From Paludibacteraceae bacterium (GTDB taxonomy: Bacteria > Bacteroidota > Bacteroidia > Bacteroidales > Paludibacteraceae): a stretch of DNA of 43,769 nucleotides. The stretch's first letter is position 1, and every line of letters begins with the position of its first letter. The stretch spans positions 1-43,769 of the forward strand of contig JAGCLW010000067.1 in assembly GCA_017646805.1 (NCBI GenBank), given 5' to 3'. Shown here one piece after another: positions 1 to 7,504 of the stretch. Position numbers and translations under genes: made by a program. The notes beneath the pieces are model-generated. The model saw only the letters and a list, made by a program, of their open reading frames with translations. It had not been told where the DNA came from and searched no databases.

Positions 1-361
1 ATGAGGGCAGATTAAGTCGGTTGCCAAATAGCATAAACACTCCGATAAGCAACAAGGCAGGAGGTAGAATCAACTCGCCATAAGTGGCTATGAACTTTTG
101 AATGCCGAATACGCTTGCACCGTTCCGTAAGACTGCAATCAGCACCACCCCAAGTAGCGTGTAGGCAATCGTACGACCCAAAGTATAGAGCAAGCCTTGC
201 ACAAACACCCCTTTTCGGCTCTCGATATGCTTGCCAATATAGCCGATGGCAGCGATATTGGTCGCTAACGGACAGGGCGAAAGCGCTGTCAGCAGTCCGA
301 GCAAAAGTGCTGTTACTGCGGGAGTTGTGGAACTATCCAATAATGATTGTAACCATTCCAT
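1..361 (-). CDS. arsG: ArsG-family aminobenzylarsenical efflux permease (3' end cut off by window)
   Basis: Reading leftwards from ATG at 361, 120 codons stay open to the window edge. The protein is a DsbD/CcdA-like membrane protein: a short N-terminal segment, then a helix containing TALSPCPLATN, which is the conserved Pro-Cys-Pro core of this superfamily, then further hydrophobic helices. ArsG permeases are proposed to export trivalent aromatic arsenicals. The start lies 4 bp after the arsF stop, so the two are probably translated from one message. The position behind arsR, arsC and arsF decides between ArsG and a general CcdA; the missing C-terminal half leaves some doubt. Confidence 0.8.
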   Translation of the reverse strand, partial: MEWLQSLLDSSTTPAVTALLLGLLTALSPCPLATNIAAIGYIGKHIESRKGVFVQGLLYTLGRTIAYTLLGVVLIAVLRNGASVFGIQKFIATYGELILPPALLLIGVFMLFGNRLNLPS

Positions 362-365
362 AGTG

Positions 366-797
366 TTAGTTATTTAGCATTTTTATTATTCGCTCAGACA
401 AGCCTTTCTTGAATTTATCTGGTGCATTTCGGACATTGCCAAAGGCAAAATCCGTCAGATTTGTCACACTCTCTTTCCCATTTTTGTCGTAATCGACAAG
501 AATAAGCGATGACCAGCTGACCTCATATTTCTCCGCAAGTGCTTCCTCCTTACTTATATCCACTGAGCGAAATACCAATTTGCCACTTTTTAATGGTTCT
601 GCATAAGCAGATTCGACCAACTCCTTAGCATTCCTTTCAATCGCTATACAAGTAGCACAACGTTGTGCCCCATGGAAGTAAAGCACCTCCACCACATCTC
701 GTTTTGCCTGCTGATTTTCAGCTAAATTTTCAGACTTGCCACCCAAACAAGTCACCGTACCTACGCATAGAGTAAGAATCAATAATACTTTTTTCAT
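366..797 (-). CDS. arsF: ArsF-family thioredoxin-like protein (nitrophenyl-arsenical reductase subunit)
   Basis: This is a 143-residue exported protein. Residues 1-17 form a signal peptide (MKKVLLILTLCVGTVTC), followed by a thioredoxin-like domain with a Cys-x-x-Cys pair in the segment GAQRCATCIAIE. The ArsF family is described as part of a system that reduces nitro-aromatic arsenicals before ArsG exports them. I chose ATG 797 because it starts the signal peptide and because an ArsR-like dyad lies at 824-839; an earlier ATG at 851 would put that dyad inside the gene. The family name rests on the arsR-arsC-arsG context and the CxxC fold. Confidence 0.75.
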   Translation of the reverse strand: MKKVLLILTLCVGTVTCLGGKSENLAENQQAKRDVVEVLYFHGAQRCATCIAIERNAKELVESAYAEPLKSGKLVFRSVDISKEEALAEKYEVSWSSLILVDYDKNGKESVTNLTDFAFGNVRNAPDKFKKGLSERIIKMLNN

Positions 798-823
798 AAC
801 TTTTAATTTTTTATTATTTGTAA

Positions 824-839
824 TTCGTAGAATAACGAA
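824..839. promoter_or_regulatory. ArsR-like operator before arsF
   Basis: A TTCG-N8-CGAA dyad lies 27 bp upstream of the arsF start. It has the same arm and spacer lengths as the dyad in the arsR promoter at 1737-1752. The flanking bases also resemble those before arsC, as if the intergenic block had been duplicated. Function is inferred from this resemblance. Confidence 0.5.
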
Positions 840-869
840 CGATATTTTCAAAAAAAAGAGTATTAGCCG

Positions 870-1325
870 TTAACCCTTGCCACTGCAAGAGCACTGGGGT
901 ATTTCTCGTTTCAGAATCTCGGTAATGTAAAACTCAGTTATTCGCTTCCGGATTTCATCTCTAACCCTTCGAAATTCACTTATGATGAACTCTTCAGAAC
1001 CCTTTGCATCTGAAGGATCGTCGAATCCGATGTGCAGACGTTTGCCGACTTTGCCTATGAACGCAGGACAAGTTTCGTTTGCTCCACCACAAACAGTTAT
1101 CACATAATCCCACGCATCATCAAGATAAATGCCTACATTTTTAGGAGCGTAAGAAGAAATGTCAATGCCTATCTCCTTCATCACTTCGACCGCCAACGGA
1201 TTAACTTGTGACACAGGTTGGGTTCCTGCAGAATAAACTTCCAGACTTTTGTCGAATGATTGGAGAATCCCATGTGCCATCTGGCTGCGGCAACTATTAC
1301 CTGTGCATAAAATCAATACTTTCAT
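870..1325 (-). CDS. arsC: Arsenate reductase, thioredoxin-coupled (low-molecular-weight phosphatase fold)
   Basis: This 151-residue cytoplasmic enzyme reduces arsenate to arsenite. The N-terminal phosphatase loop C7-TGNSC-R13 is the arsenate-binding site, and D102/D103 before Pro104 provides the family's general acid. Two further cysteines, C79 and C86, have the 7-residue spacing of the Cys82/Cys89 relay of the Staphylococcus pI258 enzyme, which places it in the thioredoxin-recycled class rather than the glutaredoxin class. The C-terminus adds a cysteine-bearing tail (QCSCSGKG). It lies between arsR and arsF, and its 5' region carries another ArsR-like dyad. A phosphotyrosine phosphatase is unlikely given the cysteines and context. 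Confidence 0.92.
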   Translation of the reverse strand: MKVLILCTGNSCRSQMAHGILQSFDKSLEVYSAGTQPVSQVNPLAVEVMKEIGIDISSYAPKNVGIYLDDAWDYVITVCGGANETCPAFIGKVGKRLHIGFDDPSDAKGSEEFIISEFRRVRDEIRKRITEFYITEILKREIPQCSCSGKG

Positions 1326-1350
1326 AATCTATTTATTTAGATGTTTGTAA

Positions 1351-1366
1351 TTTGTAAAACAACAAA
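1351..1366. promoter_or_regulatory. ArsR-like operator before arsC
   Basis: TTTG-N8-CAAA lies 25 bp upstream of the arsC start. It is a G-to-A variant of the TTCG-N8-CGAA dyads before arsR and arsF that stays symmetric in both arms. A longer flanking dyad (ATGTTTGT at 1341-1348 with ACAAACAT at 1362-1369) overlaps it. The role is inferred. Confidence 0.45.
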
Positions 1367-1390
1367 CATTGTTTTCAAAAAAAGAGGCTG

Positions 1391-1723
1391 TTATCTACAG
1401 CAACTCTCCTTTTTGCAAGCACAATCATCGAAAAACTCAACGAACAAAGCCTTTGCAAGTTGCCAAGTTTCACGATTGATACAATACTTAACCTTTGGTG
1501 TTTCGACCTCGCCCTGTATCAGACCAGCCTCTTTTAGTTCCTTGAGATGCTGAGATACGGTTGCTTTGGCTATCGGCAATTCTTCGTGAATATCGCCGAA
1601 ATAGCAAGTGGTCCGATTAGCAAGAAATTGCAATATCGCAATGCGTGCAGGGTGTCCCAATGCCTTTGCAAAACGTGCAACTTGCTCTTGCTTAACGGTA
1701 TAATCTTTATTTACCATACTCAT
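1391..1723 (-). CDS. arsR: ArsR-family metalloregulator
   Basis: This 110-residue winged-helix repressor is of the ArsR/SmtB type. The recognition helix is in the segment AKATVSQHLKELKEAGLI (about residues 52-69), followed by a wing around VETPKVKY. It lacks the classical ELCVCDL arsenite site. Its cysteines are C40 just before the DNA-binding domain, C81, and a cluster C101, C103, C108, C109 at the C-terminus, so arsenite may be sensed by a different cysteine set. A perfect 8-bp dyad overlaps its own promoter, which fits autorepression relieved by arsenite. It is the first gene of the arsR-arsC-arsF-arsG run. Confidence 0.9.
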   Translation of the reverse strand: MSMVNKDYTVKQEQVARFAKALGHPARIAILQFLANRTTCYFGDIHEELPIAKATVSQHLKELKEAGLIQGEVETPKVKYCINRETWQLAKALFVEFFDDCACKKESCCR

Positions 1724-1732
1724 TCGTTATTT

Positions 1733-1770
1733 ATTGTTCGCAAATATACGAACAATGTTTAATCCAACAA
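1733..1770 (-). promoter_or_regulatory. arsR promoter with overlapping operator
   Basis: On the minus strand TTG (1770-1768), a 19-bp spacer and TATATTTG (1748-1741) fit the Bacteroidota consensus. The -7 box lies at the centre of a perfect dyad: ATTGTTCG at 1733-1740 and CGAACAAT at 1749-1756. A repressor bound there would cover the promoter directly. Predicted transcription starts about 10 bp before the arsR ATG. Confidence 0.7.
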
Positions 1771-1896
1771 ATTTTTTTACAAGAAATTTCTCAAAATACA
1801 AAAAAAAAGAAAAAAAACTTACGAAATACACTAACCAGCATGATCGACAGCCTTATGTTTCATTGAAAGATTCTTCATCAATCTTGAAAAGTCCTT

Positions 1897-2220
1897 TTAA
1901 TGCACAACTTTTAGACCAATAACTGATGCGATCAAAGTAACGGTGAAAAACAATCGCCAAAACGATGTCGGCTCCTTGAAAATCAAGATGCCGATAATTA
2001 CGGTACCTACGACTCCGATACCCGTCCAAACTGGATAGGCTATGCCGAGCGGGATTGTTTTGGTGGCTTTGGTGAGAAGTGCCATACTCAGCAGACAAAG
2101 AATGGCGAAAGCGGGGTACCACAATACGGCTTTATTGCCTGTGGCAAGATTGCCTTTCCCAAGGCAAAATGCAAAGCCCGTTTCACAAAGCCCTGCAATG
2201 ATTAAAATAATCCAATTCAT
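1897..2220 (-). CDS. Small multidrug resistance (SMR) exporter, SugE/Gdx-like
   Basis: This 107-residue inner-membrane protein has four predicted helices. E13 in the first helix is the family's essential proton- and substrate-binding glutamate. The third helix reads AYPVWTGIGVVGT; the Y62 and W65 spacing and the WTGIG motif are nearer to Gdx/SugE guanidinium exporters than to EmrE-type polydrug pumps. No guanidine riboswitch motif is evident in the short upstream region. It lies upstream of arsR on the same strand, 173 bp away, and is probably a separate unit. Substrate is inferred only. Confidence 0.85.
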   Translation of the reverse strand: MNWIILIIAGLCETGFAFCLGKGNLATGNKAVLWYPAFAILCLLSMALLTKATKTIPLGIAYPVWTGIGVVGTVIIGILIFKEPTSFWRLFFTVTLIASVIGLKVVH

Positions 2221-2270
2221 AAGACAACATAACCCTTAATTATTTTTCTTATCAATGTTTTTATAATTTG

Positions 2271-2301
2271 TTGGTTGATTGATTTCATTTTTGTACCTTT
2301 G
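2271..2301 (+). promoter_or_regulatory. Promoter of the structured RNA
   Basis: TTG (2271-2273), a 20-bp spacer and TACCTTTG (2294-2301) match the Bacteroidota promoter. Transcription should begin near 2308. The next protein start is 271 bp further on and beyond a terminator, so the promoter points to an RNA gene. Confidence 0.6.
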
Positions 2302-2307
2302 CGATGA

Positions 2308-2525
2308 CATATAATACACTCAAGTGGGTCATTCTTGAGGTATCTTTATTATAGCATTTTTGCTCATTTCTTCTAACATTAAAATTTGGCGATTTTAGAA
2401 CATGAAGGAATAAGTTATAAAATGTTCACGTGTGTATATAAATGCGTGAACTTAACTTATCCGTATGTTCGAGGTCACGCCAAATACCTAATGTTAGCGA
2501 GAAAGTTAAGTTCTCGCTTTTTTTA
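2308..2525 (+). ncRNA. Structured small RNA, rod-shaped (6S-like candidate)
   Basis: The stretch between promoter and terminator is noncoding but highly structured. A short hairpin (CTCAAG/CTTGAG) comes first. A long rod at 2373-2497 follows, made of nested helices: CTAACATTA/TAATGTTAG, TTGGCG/CGCCAA, GAACAT/ATGTTC, ATAAGTT/AACTTAT and GTTCACG/CGTGAAC, separated by small internal loops and capped by a 14-nt loop. It ends in a terminator hairpin. A rod of about 125 nt inside a 200-nt transcript resembles 6S RNA, which mimics an open promoter, but I did not recognise diagnostic 6S bases. It could be a lineage-specific RNA. Confidence 0.5.
2497..2524 (+). terminator. Intrinsic terminator of the structured RNA
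   Basis: GCGAGAA (2497-2503), a 7-nt loop and TTCTCGC (2511-2517) form a perfect 7-bp stem followed by seven T. It separates the RNA from the downstream exported protein. Confidence 0.8.
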
Positions 2526-2578
2526 TATCTAATTATTTATATAAAAGTTGTGCCCGACACGGATTTAGGGATAATGCC

Positions 2579-3121
2579 ATGAGAAAAATTTATTCTATTA
2601 TCGTTTTATTAGTTGCATCGGTGACTTTGTTTGCACAAAGTGATGTTACTAAATTTTTGGGTATTCCTGTTGACGGCTCTAAACCTGATATGATTAGGAA
2701 ACTCAAAGAAAAAGGTTTTGTGAGTTCTGAATATGACAAAGATATTTTAGAGGGAGAATTTAATGGACAAGATGTGTTCGTTGGTATTGGGACTAATAAT
2801 AACAAAGTTTATCGTATTATGGTTGCGGATAAAAACCTTAATAATGAAACTAATATACGAATAAGATTTAATATTCTTTGTCGTCAATTTGCAAATAATC
2901 CTAAATATATTCCTGTGTCAGAAAATGTTAATGATTATATTATTCCAGAAAATGAGGATATATCGTATGAAATAAAAAATAAAAGATACCAAGCAAACTT
3001 CTATCAAATACCTGATCCTATGAAATCTGTATGGTTTATAATATGGGAATTTCATGGAGAATATCGTATTCATATGTATTATGATAATCTATATAATCAA
3101 GCAAATGGTGAAGATTTATAA
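2579..3121 (+). CDS. Exported protein of unknown function
   Basis: This 180-residue protein has a clear signal peptide (MRKIYSIIVLLVASVTLFA, cleaved before QSDV). The mature part begins with TKFLGIPVDGSKPDMIRKL, suggesting a small alpha/beta domain, and has no catalytic motif I recognise and no second membrane segment. It is probably periplasmic. The coding sequence is very AT-rich compared with the ars genes to its left. No neighbour suggests a role. A start at 2579 fits the signal peptide; the terminator at 2497-2524 means it needs its own promoter, which I could not place. Confidence 0.7.
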   Translation: MRKIYSIIVLLVASVTLFAQSDVTKFLGIPVDGSKPDMIRKLKEKGFVSSEYDKDILEGEFNGQDVFVGIGTNNNKVYRIMVADKNLNNETNIRIRFNILCRQFANNPKYIPVSENVNDYIIPENEDISYEIKNKRYQANFYQIPDPMKSVWFIIWEFHGEYRIHMYYDNLYNQANGEDL

Positions 3122-3131
3122 AGGGGATTAT

Positions 3132-3269
3132 ATGACAAACGGAGAAATCAAATCATTTGTAACCATGCCCTGCGATGCCGATTTTGTACAATATAGAATA
3201 GATCATTGTGTCGGTGCGAGGAAATATTTCCGCTCGCAAGATGATAAACAACCATTACTTCTATTTTGA
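3132..3269 (+). CDS. Small ORF, doubtful
   Basis: ATG 3132 follows AAGGGG at a Shine-Dalgarno-like distance, unusual for this genome, and opens 45 codons (MTNGEIKSFVTM...). It starts 10 bp after the exported orphan. A palindromic hairpin (3215-3238) sits inside it. The product is not recognised; it may be a gene remnant at the edge of the acquired region. Confidence 0.25.
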   Translation: MTNGEIKSFVTMPCDADFVQYRIDHCVGARKYFRSQDDKQPLLLF

Positions 3270-3305
3270 TGGCATGACACATTAAACATAACAACACAAA
3301 AAAAA

Positions 3306-3327
3306 CGTTTGACTTTTTCGTCAAACG
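3306..3327 (-). terminator. Terminator downstream of tRNA-Asp
   Basis: CGTTTGAC (3306-3313) and GTCAAACG (3320-3327) form a perfect 8-bp stem. On the minus strand it is followed by a T tract (3298-3305 read leftwards). It can also end transcription coming from the left. Confidence 0.75.
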
Positions 3328-3336
3328 ATTTTTTGT

Positions 3337-3413
3337 TGGCGGTCTGGACGAGACTCGAACTCGCGACCCCATGCGTGACAGGCATGTATTCTAACCAACT
3401 GAACTACCAGACC
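3337..3413 (-). tRNA. tRNA-Asp (anticodon GTC)
   Basis: The 77-nt cloverleaf has the acceptor stem GGTCTGG/CCAGACC, anticodon stem CATGC/GCATG with loop CTGTCAC giving anticodon GTC, a normal T arm, and an encoded 3' CCA (3337-3339). The 3' end faces the acquired-looking region at 1-3300, so it is a possible integration target. Confidence 0.95.
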
Positions 3414-3508
3414 AATCCGCAATCATTTTTTCAACTGCGGTGCAAAGATAAGTTTTTTTTTTGAATCTACAAATTTTATTTATAGACAAAATTTCTATCT
3501 TGTAAAAT

Positions 3509-4714
3509 TTATTTCAACGTATGCCCCATACGTGTTTTCTTGGTTTCCATATATTTGCGATTATACTCATTTGTTTCGATTTGAATCGGAACATTTTCGA
3601 CGATTTCAAGACCATACGATTCAAGACCAATTCGCTTGACAGGATTATTTGTCATCAATCGCATTTTTGTCACGCCCAAATCTTGAAGAATGCTTGCTCC
3701 AACGCCATAATCACGTTCGTCTGCATCAAAACCAAGATGAATATTGGCATCGACCGTATCCAAGCCTTCTTCTTGCAATTTATAGGCTTCAATTTTTTTC
3801 ATCAAACCTATTCCCCGCCCTTCTTGACTAAGATAAAGCACAACTCCTTTCCCTTCTTTTTCTACCGCTTGCATGGCACGATGCAATTGGTCGCCACATT
3901 CACAACGCAAACTTCCAAAAACGTCTCCGGTAAGACACGAAGAATGCACTCTCACCAAAATCGGTTCGCCATCTTCCCATTCACCTTTTATAAGAGCAAC
4001 ATGCTCTAATCCATTAGATTTTTGACGATATGGAATCAGTTGAAAATCTCCGTATGCCGTTGGCAAATGAACCTTCACACCTCGTTCGATAAGCGATTCT
4101 TGCTTCAATCTGTAAGCAATAAGATCTTTAATTGTTATGATTTTTATTCCAAATTTTTTTGAAATTTCAATCAATTCCGGCATTCGTGCCATTGTGCCAT
4201 CTTCATTCATAATCTCCATCAATGCCGCAGCCGGATAAAGTCCGGCAAGACGTGCCAAATCCACACTTGCCTCGGTATGTCCTGCACGACGCAAAACGCC
4301 TTTGTCTTGAGCATACAGCGGATTGATATGTCCCGGACGACCGAATGTTTGTGGTGTAGAATTAGGATCTGCCAAAGCCAAAATTGTTGCGGCACGATCG
4401 GCTGCCGAAACTCCGGTCGTACAACCTTCAAGTTTGTCTATAGTCACCGTGAATGGCGTACCCAACATCGACGTATTATCCATTACCTGAGGTTCTAATT
4501 CAAGTTCTTTGCAACGCGAAAGTGTAATCGGAGCACAAAGCAAACCTCGAGCATGTTTGAGCATAAAATTCACTTTTTCGGGTGTAATTTTTTCTGCCGC
4601 AATAATAAAATCACCTTCATTTTCACGATCTTCATCATCTACCACAATCAAAAATTCTCCATTGCGAAAATCTTCGATTGCCTCGTCTATTGTATTCAAT
4701 TTAAAATCTAACAT
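3509..4714 (-). CDS. ribBA: Bifunctional 3,4-dihydroxy-2-butanone-4-phosphate synthase / GTP cyclohydrolase II
   Basis: This 401-residue enzyme makes both precursors of riboflavin, from ribulose 5-phosphate and from GTP. The RibB half (1 to about 205) has the acidic loop [10 protein letters not shown] (26-35) and RAGHTEAS (143-150). The RibA half (about 206-401) has zinc cysteines C260, C271 and C273 in [19 protein letters not shown] and the QEGRGIGL loop (298-305). The length is that of normal fused RibBA. Its ATG overlaps the stop of the upstream permease gene by one base (TAATG), indicating translational coupling. No FMN riboswitch is seen. ribF, which uses the pathway product, lies at 28.3 kb. 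Confidence 0.97.
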   Translation of the reverse strand: MLDFKLNTIDEAIEDFRNGEFLIVVDDEDRENEGDFIIAAEKITPEKVNFMLKHARGLLCAPITLSRCKELELEPQVMDNTSMLGTPFTVTIDKLEGCTTGVSAADRAATILALADPNSTPQTFGRPGHINPLYAQDKGVLRRAGHTEASVDLARLAGLYPAAALMEIMNEDGTMARMPELIEISKKFGIKIITIKDLIAYRLKQESLIERGVKVHLPTAYGDFQLIPYRQKSNGLEHVALIKGEWEDGEPILVRVHSSCLTGDVFGSLRCECGDQLHRAMQAVEKEGKGVVLYLSQEGRGIGLMKKIEAYKLQEEGLDTVDANIHLGFDADERDYGVGASILQDLGVTKMRLMTNNPVKRIGLESYGLEIVENVPIQIETNEYNRKYMETKKTRMGHTLK

Positions 4715-6159
4715 TATTTATCTTTTCTTTTAAAAAACTTTTTTATTTTTCCAAAAACAATAATATATGCCTCCGAATTAAATATTGGAGAATCTTTTGC
4801 TGCTTTATACGTAAAGAAAATTCCAATCGGCAACAAGCAAACCGAGCTTAACCAAATGCCTTTCCAAACTTCCCAAACATCTTCTCGTGCAAGTTTGAAT
4901 CCGGAATTATCTATCACATAATAAACGATGAATAATCCTACGGAAATCACGATTGGAACGCCTAAACCTCCTTTACGAATGATTGCTCCGAGAGGAGCTC
5001 CAATAAAGAAAAATATCAAACATGCAAAAGGAAGAGTCAACTTTCGATGCCAAGCGATTTTATGGCGAATAACGTAATATTCTTCAGCTTCTTGATACAT
5101 CATTTGATTATTCACTTCGTCTCTAACAATTTGAGACTCTATCCGTGCAATATTGTATGCGTGTTGCGACTCATCTTCCGTCAAATGAGATAGATAAGTG
5201 TTGTAATTTTGCACATTGGACGAAAATGTATCAATTCTAAGTCCCGGATGGAATCGCCTGTCAAAAAAATGACTTCGTACATAATTTTTAGAAAAAGCCA
5301 TTTTTATGCTATCTATATGCAGATTCATTGAATCAATAGAGCGATCCAAACGAGCCATATTTTTTGCATCGTAATCATCGTCCATCACCGTCTCGTCCAT
5401 ACGAGCAAAGTTTGCATCAAAGTCAATTACAAATTGTTTTTGTCTAAATTGCTCGCGACGGTATGGAACGTTTTGTGCGGTTTCGTATTCTTCTTGCTTT
5501 TTTAGATTTTCAAAAGCTTCGCCATTATACAACGTGATAAGCAAAAAGGTTTTATCATCAGCCATTTTCATTCGTGCCGAATCGGCTACGGTTACCGAAG
5601 CGTTTCTAAATCCATCGGAAAAGTCGTAAATCATTACTTCTTTGAGCAATTTTTTATCACGATCTTTGTGACGAACATAAATATTGTAGCCTTTTATTCC
5701 ATCATAAAATTCTCCTTCCGGAATTTCCAATTCGGGCGATGTTTGACGAAGAGAAAATATCAAAGTCCATAATTTTTTTTGACTGATTGGCAACACGTTG
5801 TTTGAAAAGAAAAACGCTCCGATACAAATTCCTATGATTAACAACGTAATCGGTGTCATGATTCGGAACAAAGATATTCCGGCAGCCTTCATGGCTGTCA
5901 ATTCCATTTTTTCACCAAAATTTCCGAAAACGATAAGTGATGCCAACAACACCGCAAGTGGCAACGAAAGCGGAATTACTGATAGAAACGAATAAAAGAA
6001 AAATTCTGCGATAACAATAAAATCGACTCCTTTCCCGATAATATCGTTTATATGACTCCACAAAAATTGCATCAAAAGAATGAAGCTACTAATAAAAAAA
6101 GTAGCAAACAACATTTGAACAAAATGGTATAATACGTATTTATCAAGTTTCTTTATCAC
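4714..6159 (-). CDS. LptF/LptG-family LPS export permease
   Basis: This 481-residue inner-membrane protein is of the YjgP/YjgQ family. It has three predicted helices in the first 125 residues, a large periplasmic beta-jellyroll-like region (about 130-360, including [15 protein letters not shown]), and three C-terminal helices (about 368-455). These permeases pair with the LptB ATPase and pass LPS to LptC, which is encoded here at 39.96 kb. The sequence does not settle F versus G. It starts 40 bp after tilS ends and overlaps ribBA by one base. Confidence 0.93.
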   Translation of the reverse strand: MIKKLDKYVLYHFVQMLFATFFISSFILLMQFLWSHINDIIGKGVDFIVIAEFFFYSFLSVIPLSLPLAVLLASLIVFGNFGEKMELTAMKAAGISLFRIMTPITLLIIGICIGAFFFSNNVLPISQKKLWTLIFSLRQTSPELEIPEGEFYDGIKGYNIYVRHKDRDKKLLKEVMIYDFSDGFRNASVTVADSARMKMADDKTFLLITLYNGEAFENLKKQEEYETAQNVPYRREQFRQKQFVIDFDANFARMDETVMDDDYDAKNMARLDRSIDSMNLHIDSIKMAFSKNYVRSHFFDRRFHPGLRIDTFSSNVQNYNTYLSHLTEDESQHAYNIARIESQIVRDEVNNQMMYQEAEEYYVIRHKIAWHRKLTLPFACLIFFFIGAPLGAIIRKGGLGVPIVISVGLFIVYYVIDNSGFKLAREDVWEVWKGIWLSSVCLLPIGIFFTYKAAKDSPIFNSEAYIIVFGKIKKFFKRKDK

Positions 6160-6199
6160 AATAAATTTCTTCTAAAAAAATCACGCAAAGATACGAATT

Positions 6200-7504
6200 T
6201 TATTCGGTATACTCTATCCGCAAAATGGTTTTAGTATTTGAATCCACCCGAAACAAATCCGAACTTCTCACTCCGACAACCCACACGATTTCATCTGCTG
6301 ACAACAATACGATAACACGCTGTTTGTCGACGCAAGAAAGTTTTAAATCAATCAACAAATCGCTCACTTTTTTTCGTTTCCCATTCATGCCAAAAGGAGC
6401 AAAACGATCGCCCTCTTTCCAAACTCTATGCGTCAACGTTTCTTGCAATTTGTCCTTATCCACAAAAATTACATTTGAAGAAATGCCATTCTTCAATTCT
6501 TCTTGAAAATCAGCACGATTGCATTCTTTCAAAGCGAATGGAAAAAACTTTTTTGGAACGTTGTTTTTTTTATACAAACACAATTTTGATCGATCTACAA
6601 GCAAAACAAATTCTTTTGAATAAAATCGATTTCCTGTTTTTTGGTAAGGCAATTTCGATGCAATATCTTGAACTTGATGAGCCGAAAAACCATACGAAGC
6701 GAGCCACTCATGCAAAATCGTCGCATAATACGAAAACGTTAGCAATTTTGGGACACTCACTTCCGTTTTGTTTTCATCACAAACAAGTTTTACTTCCGAC
6801 AAAATATCCGCCACTTTTTCGTCAAAAATTTGCTCTGCCGACAAAAAACGTTCTACGTTTGTCAAAATATTTTGTTTTGCCGAAGAATTTATTTCTTGCA
6901 ACAACGGAATGACAGCATGACGAAATTTATTCCGAACATAATTTTGTTCAAAATTTGTTGAATCAACGACAAAAGACAATGATTTTTCTTGCAAAAAATC
7001 CTCTATCTCGTTGCGACACACACACAATAATGGTCGAACAACAAATCCATTTTTCGGTTTTATACCGGTCAGACCATGTATTCCCGTTCCTCGAACAACA
7101 TTCATCAAAAACGTCTCTACAACATCATCTTGATGATGAGCCACCGCTATCGCTTGACAATGCAAATCTCGTCTCAATTCGTCAAACCAAGCATATCTCA
7201 ATTCTCGTGCAACTAACTCGATTGATTTCTTTTGCTCAACGGCAATTTGTGCCGTCTGAAAATCTTTTTTATAATAAGGAAAAGACCATTGTTGTGCCAA
7301 ATTTTGCACAAATTTTTCATCATGATCGGACTCGTCGCCTCTCAAATGAAAATTACAATGAGCAACCACACACGAATAACCCAACTCTTTCAAAACGTAC
7401 AACAAACACACAGAATCCGCACCGCCACTCACCGCAACAAGCACTTTTTGCCGTAAATTCAAAAGAGATTGTTTTTCTATATATGACGAAATTTTTGCAA
7501 TCAA
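6200..7504 (-). CDS. tilS: tRNA(Ile)-lysidine synthase
   Basis: This 434-residue ATP-PPi-type enzyme changes the CAU anticodon wobble C of tRNA-Ile2 to lysidine. The PP-loop SGGADS lies at 26-31, HCNFHLRG near residue 50, the substrate-binding TilS domain in the middle, and a TilS_C domain in the last 80 residues (RVWKEGDRFAPFGMNGKRKK). The start is TTG at 7504: no ATG precedes the PP-loop in frame, and TTG overlaps the yihY stop as TTGA, a coupling arrangement. A possible substrate, a CAU tRNA, is at 30052. Confidence 0.95.
   Translation of the reverse strand: MIAKISSYIEKQSLLNLRQKVLVAVSGGADSVCLLYVLKELGYSCVVAHCNFHLRGDESDHDEKFVQNLAQQWSFPYYKKDFQTAQIAVEQKKSIELVARELRYAWFDELRRDLHCQAIAVAHHQDDVVETFLMNVVRGTGIHGLTGIKPKNGFVVRPLLCVCRNEIEDFLQEKSLSFVVDSTNFEQNYVRNKFRHAVIPLLQEINSSAKQNILTNVERFLSAEQIFDEKVADILSEVKLVCDENKTEVSVPKLLTFSYYATILHEWLASYGFSAHQVQDIASKLPYQKTGNRFYSKEFVLLVDRSKLCLYKKNNVPKKFFPFALKECNRADFQEELKNGISSNVIFVDKDKLQETLTHRVWKEGDRFAPFGMNGKRKKVSDLLIDLKLSCVDKQRVIVLLSADEIVWVVGVRSSDLFRVDSNTKTILRIEYTE

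Noticed and set aside
115-363. Plus-strand ORF at the left end
   Set aside because: It is the complement of arsG, whose reading frame shows a conserved membrane protein.
2221-2270. Guanidine riboswitch before the Gdx-like SMR gene
   Set aside because: Only about 50 bp separate the gene from an opposing promoter, with no ykkC-type motifs.
2308-2525. tmRNA
   Set aside because: Too short, with no tRNA-like ends and no tag reading frame.
3509-3509. FMN riboswitch linked to ribBA or ribF
   Set aside because: Both genes are internal to runs of overlapping genes, and no RFN-element blocks were seen in the nearest upstream gaps.
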